This document shows positions 31,268-41,699 of a DNA stretch of 42,983 nucleotides, piece after piece. This DNA is from Atkinsonella hypoxylon (taxonomy: Eukaryota > Ascomycota > Sordariomycetes > Hypocreales > Clavicipitaceae), in NCBI GenBank assembly GCA_000729835.1, contig JFHB01000242.1:1-42983 (forward strand), in the 5' to 3' direction. The translations under genes were made by a program, and so were the position numbers. How positions within the stretch are numbered: the first letter of the stretch is position 1; each line of letters opens with the position of its first letter. Below the pieces are notes generated by a model. It worked only from the letters and a program-made list of their open reading frames with translations, searched no databases and had not been told where the DNA came from.

Positions 31268-32400
31268 AGCTGCGGCGCGCCTGTGAGCGAATGGGCCAGA
31301 TGCGCTTGGCTGTGGTTCTGGCTCATCATCAGGGAGCGAAACTCTCCGTCAGCCAACCAGAGACGAGTGGAGTAGTGGCACCAGGCCAGACCAGATTGGA
31401 ACTATGGTTGGAGGGCGAGGGTGTTATGTCGTCCTGTCGCACGACTATGCTGCGCTGCGCTTTGGCTCGATAATTAAGAAGAGAAGGGATTGTGTTCGAA
31501 TTGATTACTGATTTCTATACAAAAGAGAACAGGAGGGTTCTTCCCCTTTATTTTATAGAAGAAAATTGACTAGAACAGAAAAAGTGTAACAATAGGTGGC
31601 GCGTTCAATTACATCATGACTCGCGCTACCCCTCATTATTAGAGGTCTTCGAACCCCTGTTGCTTGCTCGGATCAAGCTCGGAACGAGCTTGCAGATGTA
31701 CGCCGCAACACGTCCAATCTCTCCACATTTTCTTCCTCGGACATCGCATGTGATGGCTGGGAAGTAACCATCCTTGCCCATGCCGACCGTGGCCGGGAGG
31801 TTTTTTTTTTTTTTTTCCTCTTCTATGAATAAACTCCCTTCCCACCGGTCAGGCCTTTTGGGATTGATTTTTAATCCGTACCGAAAGAGTGCTGGCCCTA
31901 AATGGCGACGAGAGCTGATCTCCGTTAGTTAATTCCACTTGGGTTGTCAGTTTTCATACTTCAACCCAATCTGTATTCGTTGTTCCTCTTCTGTTATTAT
32001 CCGTACGTTTCACCCTTGTATTTTCTATGGATTAGCTGCTCCTTGGTAGGAAGGGTCTTGCAAACAAGCAGGCTCCCGAAGAATTTTAATATCCTGTGGG
32101 TACTCCCGGGGGGTTTTCCTTTTTTTTTTTTTTTCGAAAAAGCTTCACCAGATCAAGACTTGTCAAAAGATCTATGGGTACATGTGAACCTCTCGGCGTT
32201 GATAAGGACGCAGCGCATCAGCATGACGCAGACTCAATCACGAAGCGGAACAGTCACGGCACAGACCTGGACTGAAGAGTGAGCAGCACAAACTCTTTTC
32301 ATTCGTCAATTGGCTAGCTAGTAGTAACGGAATCGTAAACCACTCTACTCCCGAAGGGGGACCGCGTTAACGTCGGGCACCTACATACGGAATCCACCTA
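31268..32400. other. Non-repetitive intergenic DNA of normal base composition
   Basis: No gene was accepted. Short frames at 31231-31473, 31639-31845 and 31944-32282 lack protein-like features. A 16-base T run at about 31801-31816 and another of about 15 at 32120-32134 are the only low-complexity tracts. Confidence 0.5.
31735..31740. promoter_or_regulatory. Third CCTCGG motif upstream of the acyl-CoA synthetase
   Basis: A single CCTCGG lies about 1.03 kb upstream of the start codon. It is weaker evidence than the paired sites and could be chance. Confidence 0.35.
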
Positions 32401-33004
32401 CATTTGGAACGCGAATTGCTACAACAACAACCTTCTATTAGCGTTAAATTATTTAGCGCTACAAGCTAAGAATAGCTGTAATTAGTGTTGCCTAGCTACT
32501 AAGCTGCTACTTATAATATAGAGCCTTAAAACCGATATTAGCAGCAGCTATAGCGGCCTTCTAGAGTGCTAGAAGGCACTACTAAGTCTTTTCTATATCC
32601 TTAATGTTGGAGCACTAAGGGTCTTATTTATACTCCTTCGAGTCGGCCCTACAACTAGTTCACTAGTGCACTAGTATTTACATTAAAGAGGTTTAAATTT
32701 AATTATCTAGGGGTTGTATCTAACTAGCAAAAGAGGCTACATTATATACTCTATTAGATGCCTTATATACCTTAGATATAGTATTGTGTTAAGGGGGAAA
32801 TAAGGGGTATTAGCGACCCTAATGTAAGTAGAGACTAATGTGTAAATGCAACTAATTAGTAGTTATATTTACCTATATAGGTACTAGAATTGCACAATAG
32901 AGTTATAACGATTTTAATACTAGCAGTCTCTCTTTTTATTGTGCTAGTAGAGTAACTCTAACGTATTTAATAATTATAGTAATAATAAAATAGATTAAAG
33001 AAAT
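32401..33004. other. RIPped unidentified repeat at the right border of the gene island
   Basis: Composition drops abruptly to AT-rich at about 32400. Plus-strand frames are stop-rich. A purine run AAGGGGGAAATAAGGGG near 32790 could be an old polypurine tract. GCACAATA/TATTGTGC forms an 8-bp inverted repeat at about 32892-32945. The element was not identified. Confidence 0.35.
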
Positions 33005-33700
33005 TGTTAAAAATAAGCTACCCTGTATAGCCTATTTTTATGCCTACTAGTTGCTCTATCACGTGACCCTAACTAGGTCTTGTTACGTTGATTTTTGGTA
33101 GAGATATCGCTGTTACTAGATACAAAACATCTAGAATCGACTAAGGCAAAGTTACCTAACCTATAGTTAACTTTAACTGCGATTTTCTCTACAACTAGTA
33201 ATAGTAGAAATTTAAAAAGTATACTATTTAAAAGCTAAGAATTAGGGCTTTTTAATAATATAATTGTTAAATAGAGTTGCTTATAAGGGTTACTTATTAT
33301 TAGTAGAATTTGTTAAATTGTGCATATAGGCGTCTCGTTTGTATAGCTGTAAGTCGATTTTTTTGTTTTTATATAGTAAATCTTTTTGCGGAAATTATAA
33401 AGTAGTCTATAAGCCCCTTCTAGCGACTACAGCCTGCTAATATAGTTAGTAGGTCTATAAGGGACTAGAAAGATTTAAGATCTTACTCTTACTAAGTTCG
33501 TTATAGCGCTCTTAATATAAAGATACTACTATTACAGTTATCTATTGCTTCTACGTAATCTAGTACTATACACTATAGCTTAATTTAGGCCGCTGCTGCT
33601 TCTACTACGTAATAATTGCTAGGAGCAATTATAGGTGCTAAATCTAAGAGACTACTACCCTCTTAGATATCTAGTCCTGTAATCCCTATTATTTTCAATA
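33005..33700 (+). repeat. 5' LTR of Copia element C (696 bp)
   Basis: It starts TGTTAAAAATAAGC and ends TTTTCAATA. It aligns with both LTRs of B and is 14 bp shorter. The primer site follows directly. Confidence 0.9.
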
Positions 33701-33714
33701 GGTTATAAGCCTAG
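33701..33714 (+). other. Primer-binding site of element C, half-tRNA initiator Met type
   Basis: GGTTATAAGCCTAG equals the complement of the initiator tRNA-Met anticodon arm except for two RIP-type transitions. It lies immediately after the LTR. Confidence 0.7.
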
Positions 33715-33845
33715 AAGACCTATCTGCAAGCTATTAGCCCGCTGAAAATCTACTATTGTGTACTGTATTACCTACTAGAAGCTATATTAAGACCTGCGCT
33801 AGCAGCTATTGCTGCTAAAAAATTAGTAGCTTGCTAGAAGCTATT

Positions 33846-33965
33846 TGTTACGGATTAATTAGGCCTTAATGCAATGCTTAACCACTGCACCAAAAGGTCT
33901 AGTTACAACCTCAGTTAGAGGAAGTGACAGTATTAAGCTCTATATAACATATTCAGCACGTAACA
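33846..33965 (-). repeat. TRIM LTR, left copy (3' LTR in minus orientation)
   Basis: It is 120 bp. The minus strand contains TGGTGCAGTGGTTAAGC, which resembles a tRNA-type A box. Confidence 0.9.
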
Positions 33966-34193
33966 GATGCCGCAGCTATTAGCAAGTGTTAGCTAACCTA
34001 GCTAATAGAGGGACCTTCCAAGCTTAGTATACAGTAGATCTAGCACTAAGCCTAGAATTGTTACTAGTAGGGAATTGCACTTCTATAGTCTCTACTATGC
34101 GCACACTAAGCCTGTAGCTAGCTCTGCAACTAGACCTAGACCTAAAAAATTCCGTAGCCGCAGGAATTAAACACACAAGCAATTGCTACTATA

Positions 34194-34313
34194 TGTTACG
34201 GATTAATTAGGCCTTAATGCAATGCTTAACCACTGCACTAAAAGGTCTAGTTACAACCTTAGTTAGAGGAAGTAACAGTATTAAGCTCTATATAACATAT
34301 TCAGCATGTAACA
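34194..34313 (-). repeat. TRIM LTR, right copy (5' LTR in minus orientation)
   Basis: It is 120 bp, followed on the minus strand by the inferred primer site at about 34178-34192. An open stretch at 34217-34447 is fortuitous. Confidence 0.9.
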
Positions 34314-34318
34314 CTATT

Positions 34319-35009
34319 AATACCTGCTGCACATACATCGCCAGCCACTATACTAGTGTTTTAACTAATTCTGCCCACCCTGTGCCTCCTGCACTAGTTC
34401 TATACACTCTATATATACACACTTTTGAAGCTATTCTTAATAGCTAGGTTCTATTGTTGCGCAACATTATTATATACATATCTGCACACATTATATTCGC
34501 ACTGCAAATCGTTTTATTAGGCACTACCTAATTAATTATTTCCATTAAGAAATAAGCTTAGCGCTGCACTACATCGCTTGTTGTTGTGCTGTTATCTTGT
34601 ATATTGTGCACCTTATGCACCTCTGTTAGTAGCTATACTACAATTTATAGTGCACGCTTAATAGCTCTTGTTGCTGTTAAATATTCCTATGTTTTTAGTT
34701 GTAGAAAAGAATCTCCTAAATTTTTTGGCTAAAAATAGCTAGGACCTGTGTTTTATGCCCCTCGCGACTGCTTATTAATCTAGTCTGCTATACAAATTGT
34801 ATGCACATACAGATCGCGATATAACGCAGCCTTTAGAGCCCGTTATACCTATTACGAAAGAAATTGGAGAAAAATCTTAGTATAATTTCTGAAGATATAG
34901 GGCACTTCTAGCCTATATTTAGTAAGAATTATTACTGTTATTTACTACTATTTCCACTGTAATTTGGCTATAATTAGCTATAAAAGAGCGTTAAATTAGC
35001 TACTTTTTA
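34319..35009. other. Leader region of Copia element C
   Basis: It is colinear with 18441-19190 of element B on the opposite strand. No coding remnant was seen. Confidence 0.5.
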
Positions 35010-38000
35010 AACCCTTAAAATAGCACTAAAAGGAACAGGCAAGGGAAAGAGCATAAGCCCTAAACGGGGTAGTAGTTCTAGTACACTAGCTACAGCTGCT
35101 ACTAGCTTTCCTGGTCTAGTAAGGTCCCCCCCTCAGCCAGTAGATTCCTCTTCTAATAAAGAAGATTATACAGCTGAGAAGGCTCTAAAGGAAGCTAGAT
35201 TAGCTTCTAAAAGAGTAGTGTAAGTCTATAATGTGTAAGCTGATCTAAAAGCTTAAATGGATAAGCAACAAGAGACCCTAAATAGATTCATTAGGCATAG
35301 TGAAGCAAAACAAAGCTAAAATGAAGGTAATATAGCTAATTTACTAAGTAAATTAGATACTATAATTACATCTATAGGTAAACTCTCTATAGGGTCTCCT
35401 AAAGCAGATCCTGTTACTTCTAAGACTTCTAAAGTCTCTTTTGAAGTCCCTAAACCTTCTAGTTCTAATAGTGCTACTTTTCTGCCTGCTTTTAATAAAG
35501 GCACTATAAAAGAGCTAAATAAGAAGGTCCACTCGATTCTAGAGGCTGCTAAGCTAAAAGGCCCTAAAAATTTTGAACAGTAGAAGCAAGCTTTAACTAT
35601 TTAATTTAGGGCACTAGAATTCCCTTAATTTATTAATAATTCTAGTATAGCTAGTACTTTAGTAGATTTAGAACAAGCTATTATCCTTATAATTATAAGA
35701 GATAGTTGCTAATCTGGACCTCAAGCTGCTATAAGCTGGCATAAGTCCCCTATAGATGCCTATAACGTTCTAGTTAGGCAATATTCGCAGAGTGCTAAAA
35801 TACAACGTAGTACGCTATATGCTAGTTATTACAACTTATCGTTTTCGAACTATAAGGGATCTTTAGAGGCCTTTAATGCTGAATTTAATAATTTACTAGC
35901 TAGATTACAGCTCTGTAGTGTAGCTATTAATCCTATTAACTAAGTAAATTATTATATTAATGCTTTAAAGAAGACCTTCCCTAGCTAGGCTAAAAGGTAG
36001 CAATATTCTATTAGAGCTGCTAGAGCACAAGGTTTATCTGTAAAAATGCTGAATTTACAGTTCCTTATAGCTGATTTATTAGAAGAACAAAGAGATAAAA
36101 GCTCCTCTATATCTAAAGCTCTTAGTTATAAGGCTTCTAATAGTTCTAATAATAATAAGGCTAATTAAGGAAAGAATCCTCCTAATTAGAAGAAGAATTC
36201 TAACGATTCTAATTCTAATGATTCTAATGCCTCTAAAGATACAAATAAAGCCTCTAAGAATAAGAAGAAGTGGAAGGGCCAAAGAAGAAGTAATAAAAAC
36301 TCTAGGAATAAGGATAGAGAAGCTGCTTTTGCTATAGGTTATTATAACCTATCTACTAGCAACTAGGATACTATAGAATCTAATGATTCTAGCAGTTCTA
36401 GTAGTGATAATTCTTACAATTTAGATACAGAATCCACTACTAGTAATACTAGTACTACTAGTAATAATACCCCTTCTTTTAACTATTCCAATAGAATAAT
36501 TAAAAACTCCTTACTATACAATATAGGTTCTACCTGTTATATAGTTAACAATAAGGCATTTTTTAGGACTTTTAAGCCTATAAAAAAGGGTAAAACCGCG
36601 CCTATTGCTACTAGAGGAGGTCCTATTTATCCTAAAGGACAGGGAACTGCTGTATTCTAGGTACTAGTTAGTATAAATCCAGCTAAATATAGGCCTTTAG
36701 CTCTAAAGGATGCTCTATATTGCCTAGGTTTAGATACTAACCTAATTAGTGGTCTAAAGCACTATTTAATAGGGGGCACTCTCCTTAGAAATCAGCTATT
36801 TCTAGCTAATAGAAGCTGCTGTAGGCTTCTAAATCCCAAAAAGCATAGTTTCTTCTTACAGCTTAAGGGGCAAAAGACCTCTAGAGTGTGTAAAAACTAC
36901 GCAAATCTCTCTTATATAGGATTTACTAGCAATAGTTATAATAGCAGTTATAATGCTAGTTATCCTATAGAGGTTTAAATCCCTTAACAGCCTAGTTTTA
37001 ATCCTAAGGAATATAGCTAAATTAAGGAATTATCTAATTTTAAAGAAGAAGATAATACTAATAACAATGCTATAGAGCTATTAGCCCTAGTTCCTAAACG
37101 GGCTCCTAGTTAGATTTCTTCTAATAACAGGGATTTAGAAGGTCTAAATCCTGAGTTACTAGATATTAAAGGAAGTAGCCGTCTAGATCCCTTAAACAAG
37201 GCCTATAGTTCTTAAGAGATCTAGCAAGATAGGGAGCAACAGGAAGCTAGCTCTAATAATAATTCTAGTAACCCTATAGCTTCTTCTTCCTATAAGAAGC
37301 TCCTAGAATTAGCTGCTACTTAGCACGTTAGATTAGGGCATATAGGACTCCCTTTACTAAAGAAGACTGCTTCTATTACTAAAGGTATTCCTAATTTTAC
37401 AAAAATCAAGGAAAAGGATTTTAACTGCCTAGCTTACAACTAAGCTAAAGCTGTTAGAAGACCTAGCAAGTATGCTATTCCTAACCCCCCTAGATGTTTA
37501 GATATTATAGAGGGAGATACCGTTAAAATAGAGCCTATACTGCACAATAAGAGGCCTTTAGTTCTTTTTCTAATTAATAGAAAATTACAGTATAAGTGGT
37601 CTTTTAATCTAGCTAATAAAGAGGGTTTTACTCTCTATAGCTATATTAAAGGCTTCTTTAAGGAATTAAAAAACTAGTATAACTGCTACCCTAAACACCT
37701 TTATTTTAATAGTAGTACAGAAATTAATACTAGGTTGTAAGCTTAGCTATCTTCTAAGGGTATTTGCTTTAGCACCTCTTGCCCCTATATTTATAAACAG
37801 AATAGGCTAATAGAGAGAGCTATAAGGGTACTTCTAGACTGTTTATATGCTACTCTACAGTGGTTACAATTACCTCTATATCTATAGTCTTACATCCTTC
37901 CTACTATAGTGGATTTAGTTAATACTACTGCGAATAGTACTAAACCACTAAGTCCTAAACAGCTATATCTAGCTAATTTAGAGCCTTCTAGGACCTATAA

Positions 38001-38935
38001 GCCTAATTTTACTAAAATAAGGGCTATAGGCTCCTATTGCGAAGTTCTAATTCCTTTAGAATAACAATCTAGGTTGCAGAAGCTAGCTAAAAGAACTATT
38101 CCTAGTAGACTTTTAGCTACACTAGGTTCTAATGTATATTTAATATACATCCCCTCTAAACAAGCTGTTATAAAGACTAGCTTTATTAAAATTATAGAAG
38201 GAATAGGCCCTATTTCTTAGGGCATCCCTAAGGTTCCTATTGGTTCTATAGTAGATAATCCTTTAGAGGGAGAAATCGATAACTAGCAATTAGTGGATAA
38301 TTATACTCCTAAGTATCCTTATCCTAGTTATCTAGATATGCCGAATTATCCACTAGAACCTATAGATTAAGCTCTTCTACTAAGCAACCCTATAGAAGCT
38401 ATAGAGGCCCCTAAAGCCCCTATACCTATAGAAACACCTATAGAAGCTACTATAGAAGCTGAAGCTAATGCTAATGCTATAGATTTAGATGGAGACATAT
38501 TTTCCTTAATTAAGGATCTATGCTTTAAGGCAAGGACTAAAGCAGCTATTACTTCTAATAGTAATAAGGATGAACTTCCTAACACGTAGAAGCAAGCCCT
38601 AAAAAGCTCTGCTAAGCAGCATTAGATAGAAGCTACCTATAGCGAATTTAAGCAGCTATTAGCTGCTGGAACCTTCAAATTTATAGGGAAAGACTAAGTA
38701 CCTAAGGGCTGAAGAGTTCTAAAGAATAGGCTTATCTACAGGCTAAAAAAGGATAAAGAAAATAATCCTATTAAATATAAGGCCCGCCTTGTTGCTAAGG
38801 GATTTATGCAAATAGAAGGTTAAGACTATCTAGAGACCTTTGCTGCAACTAGTATTCCTCCTAGCTGGCGTATATTATTAGCTCTTGCAGCTTTTAATAA
38901 CTAGGAAGTCGAGCAAATCGACTTTATAGGAGCCT
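35010..38935 (+). pseudogene. Copia gag-pol remnant of element C (gag, protease, integrase, start of reverse transcriptase)
   Basis: The reading is largely one frame with scattered TAA/TAG. Gag comes first (basic leader, then the core LEAAKLKGPKNF near 35540 and SLEAFNAEFNNLLARLQL near 35870), followed by a Ser/Asn/Lys-rich tail. A protease-like site at about 36510-36560 reads NIGST, where Copia has DSGA/ST, so the catalytic Asp is changed to Asn. GAG-pre-integrase has HVRLGH at about 37324. The integrase end reads YIYKQNRLIERAIRVL (about 37785), matching the Copia YTPQQNGVAER motif. Reverse transcriptase starts KARLVAKGFMQ (about 38780) and breaks at IDFIGALL where D inserts. No intact product. 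Confidence 0.85.
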
Positions 38936-39178
38936 TATTACGGGATAATCATACAGACCCGTAGGTCACTAGTGCACGTGACCGCAATTATGTATAAGTA
39001 GTTAGAAGCAACACTTAGGTAGTTAGATTAAACAATTAACTATTATTTACTAGAATACTATTTCTAGATACTCCCTACAGCAACTCTTATAACTTCTCTT
39101 ATAAATCTTTATATAACCTATTAAATCTAACAACCTATTGTTACTTCTAATAAACCTATATTAGATCCTACTGTAATA
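38936..39178 (+). repeat. 5' LTR of Gypsy element D (243 bp)
   Basis: It has the same length as the LTR of E and ends CTGTAATA. It contains a GC-richer GTGCACGTGAC segment at about 38982-38992. Confidence 0.87.
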
Positions 39179-39180
39179 AG

Positions 39181-39195
39181 TAGTAGTAATTACTT
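39181..39195 (+). other. Inferred primer-binding site of Gypsy element D
   Basis: TAGTAGTAATTACTT starts two bases after the LTR. It equals the E and TRIM segment TAGTAGCAATTGCTT apart from CA to TA and TG to TA. A first TGG turned into TAG would fit pairing to the CCA end of a tRNA; which tRNA is unknown. Confidence 0.5.
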
Positions 39196-39219
39196 TTAAT
39201 TGTTACTAACCCTCCTTAA

Positions 39220-41400
39220 GCTTAAAAAGCTAAAATTATAATATCTAAAATAGAGTAACTTTAGAAGAAGCTTAGTAGAAAAAACTATATTCCTTTTACT
39301 AATAAAGAACTTAAAACTATACACTAATTCTATAAATTTTACTGCTAAAATCTAGATTTCTAGATTTAAAAAAGGGATCTTATACCTTAAGAGAAAAGAA
39401 GCCTACTACTTTATTTTACTTACTATAAATTCGTTAATAAACAGCTTAAATTATATAACTAACTTAAGCTAGTAGAACTACCTTCTTACTAAAATACTAT
39501 TAATGCTTCTACAGTACAGTAGGTATAAAGGTAGGTTAATAGAATTATTAATAAAGCTAAATCTACTAAACTCTTTATAGATTTACTAATAGTAATACTA
39601 GAAGGAAAAGCTAAAACTAGATTATCTAGATCTAATAGCTTAGAAGACACTATCTATAAAGCTAGTGCTAGTTCTACTTAAGATATTAAAGGAAAGTAAG
39701 TATAAAGATCTAGATTTATACTGCTTACTAAGGACCTAGATCTATTAGATATACCTTAAACTACTAAAAAGAACTTACTAATTAAAGAACTAGCTAAAAT
39801 CTTACTACTTTTATAGGCCTACTAAAGGTTTTATACCTTTAAGCTAGAGTATAAAGTAAAGAAAGCAGTAGATCTACTTAAAAAAGGGAACCCCTTACTA
39901 GAATAGCTTATAGGTTTTTCTATAGAAATTAGTAAGTAAATTAGTAGAATTAAAGAAGAATTAATTAATAAAATTAGTAGATTATAAGAAGAATTAAACA
40001 ATAAAATTGCTGCTCTTTAGATAGAGCAATAATACTTAGCCTAAAAGATAGAGATTACACTTAAGCCTTAAAATAAATATAATAAATAATACTATACCTA
40101 ATAAGGCTTTTAGCCTAAGAATTATAGGTAAAGAGCTTTTAATTCTTACTTACCCCTAAAAGATAACTAAAACTAGAAGTAAGGTTAAAAGTAACCCTTA
40201 AGTAAAGAAAACTATATAATATAGAGATACCTTAAATACTTTAGTACTTTTCTAAAAGAATAGAAGCTACTATAATTTCTAAAGAATCTATTAAAGTAAT
40301 ACTATAATAGTAAAGCTAAGAAGAGCTAAGATACTAAAAAAGACTAAGATTAAGTATTTAGTAACTTTAAATATTAGTATATAAATTAATAGGCACTATA
40401 CTATATTAGAAACAATAATCTCTAGCTAAATTTAGTAAATAAGAGGCTAGATCTATATTAGAAATAGAATAACTAAAGTAATATATAGTTTTAAACCCTT
40501 AAGGAATAAATAGATTCTATATAAAAGATTACTAATATTAGTTACTTTAAACCCTTTAACAATAGAAATATCTATAAGCTAATTTTATATAAAGGAAAGT
40601 ACACTATTTTTTACAATATAGAGCTATAGATTTAAGCTATTAAAGACTACTATAGCTATAGTGTAATTAATACTTAAGAAGCTATTTACATTAAGCTCTA
40701 GACTCTCTTTAAAGGGAATACATTAATATAGTATAAGTAGCATCTAGATTACTATAAAAAAACAGCTATTTTTAGTAGTTTAAACTCTATTTATACTGCT
40801 ATCTATAAAGAATTTAGTATATAGATCTAGAATACAATAATATAGCTAAATTTAGCTAAGTTTATAGAGTAAAATATAATTAAAGAAAAATTATTTAGGG
40901 AATTTACCTCTAAAGTATTCTAATATATCTATATAAATAGTAAAACTATTAATCTTTAGCTTCTTTTAAGACTTTATTATAAGCTATACTTAGGATTATA
41001 ATAGCTATACTTAATTCTAATAGTAAAAGACCTAAGATTTATATATATTACTATAGTAGATAATAAGGTTAAGGATCTATAAGAATGCCTTAAGAATCTA
41101 GAAAAACAATAAAAGTTAGAAAACTATAAGGAAGGTACTAATGCCTACTATACTTAAAGTAAATTTAACAGTAAGAACTCTAAAAATAATAAAGTAGCTT
41201 AAGGTAACTAAGCTAACTAGAATAAAAGCAATAGTTAATTTTAGTTTTAACCTTTATTCTATAAAAATTATAGAAATAATTATACTTAATACCTACTGTA
41301 AAACTAAAGGAATTAGCTACTAAGAGAGTAGTAACTTTAGCCTTAGTAGAATTAGGATTTAGGGGCTAGCTAGAATTATTAGCTAGAGCTGTAGTATTCT
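39220..41400 (+). pseudogene. Gypsy gag-like remnant of element D
   Basis: With stops ignored, a gag-like core reads around 39420-39700 (contains ELPSYxNTINAST and GKAKTRLSRSNSLED). A long Lys-, Tyr- and Asn-rich region follows, ending in a low-complexity Asn/Gln tail (about 41120-41310). No intact zinc knuckle was read. Assignment is by order. Confidence 0.5.
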
Positions 41401-41699
41401 TAGTAGCTTTAATGTTTTTAATAATAAAGCTTACTATAGAATAATAAGGAATATACCTATATAATAACGTTTAAAGATAAATCTAACTAAAAAAACTATA
41501 AGAAGTACCTTAAAAGCTATAAATACTAGCTAATAGAAGAAGAAGAAATAGTTAATACTAAGGAACTACTAACTAGCCTAGAATCTAACTTTATTAAAAC
41601 CTATTTTACTAAAAGTAAAGAAAAGTAAAAGAAAAAGGTTTAAATAGATATAGACTAAAAGGATTTATAGAGAATCTAAATAGAGTAAGTAGTTAAAGC

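Larger units (their letters stand above)
33846..34313 (-). mobile_element. Miniature LTR retroelement (TRIM), 468 bp, nested in C
   Basis: Two 120-bp direct repeats (33846-33965 and 34194-34313) start TGTTACGG and end GTAACA, with only a few differences, all of which I saw as transitions. They enclose 228 bp without coding capacity. An exact 5-bp duplication CTATT flanks it (33841-33845, 34314-34318). Element B shows the empty site with a single CTATT near 19190. On the minus strand a 15-base segment TAGTAGCAATTGCTT starts two bases after the LTR; the same segment stands at the same offset in Gypsy element E, so I orient the TRIM to the minus strand. No clear polypurine tract was seen. Confidence 0.9.
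33005..38935 (+). mobile_element. Ty1/Copia LTR retrotransposon C, same family as B, interrupted by Gypsy element D
   Basis: C has a 5' LTR (33005-33700), primer site, leader and gag-pol, colinear with element B in inverted orientation. The reading stops inside the reverse transcriptase at 38935, where element D begins; the remaining part and the 3' LTR must lie beyond the window. The 5 bp left of the LTR are GAAAT. It is better preserved than B: several hundred bases at a time lack stops. It also holds a miniature LTR element in its leader. Confidence 0.92.

Noticed and set aside
31640..31690. tRNA gene on the minus strand (GGTTCGAAGACC looks like a B box)
   Set aside because: I found no matching A box, acceptor stem or clover-leaf around it.
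31231..32282. Small genes at 31231-31473, 31639-31845 and 31944-32282
   Set aside because: The translations are low-complexity or random-looking, with no motif or splice structure and homopolymer runs inside.
34194..34447. 76-codon frame at 34217-34447 as a TRIM-encoded peptide
   Set aside because: It runs out of the TRIM into the Copia leader and is antisense to the inferred TRIM orientation.
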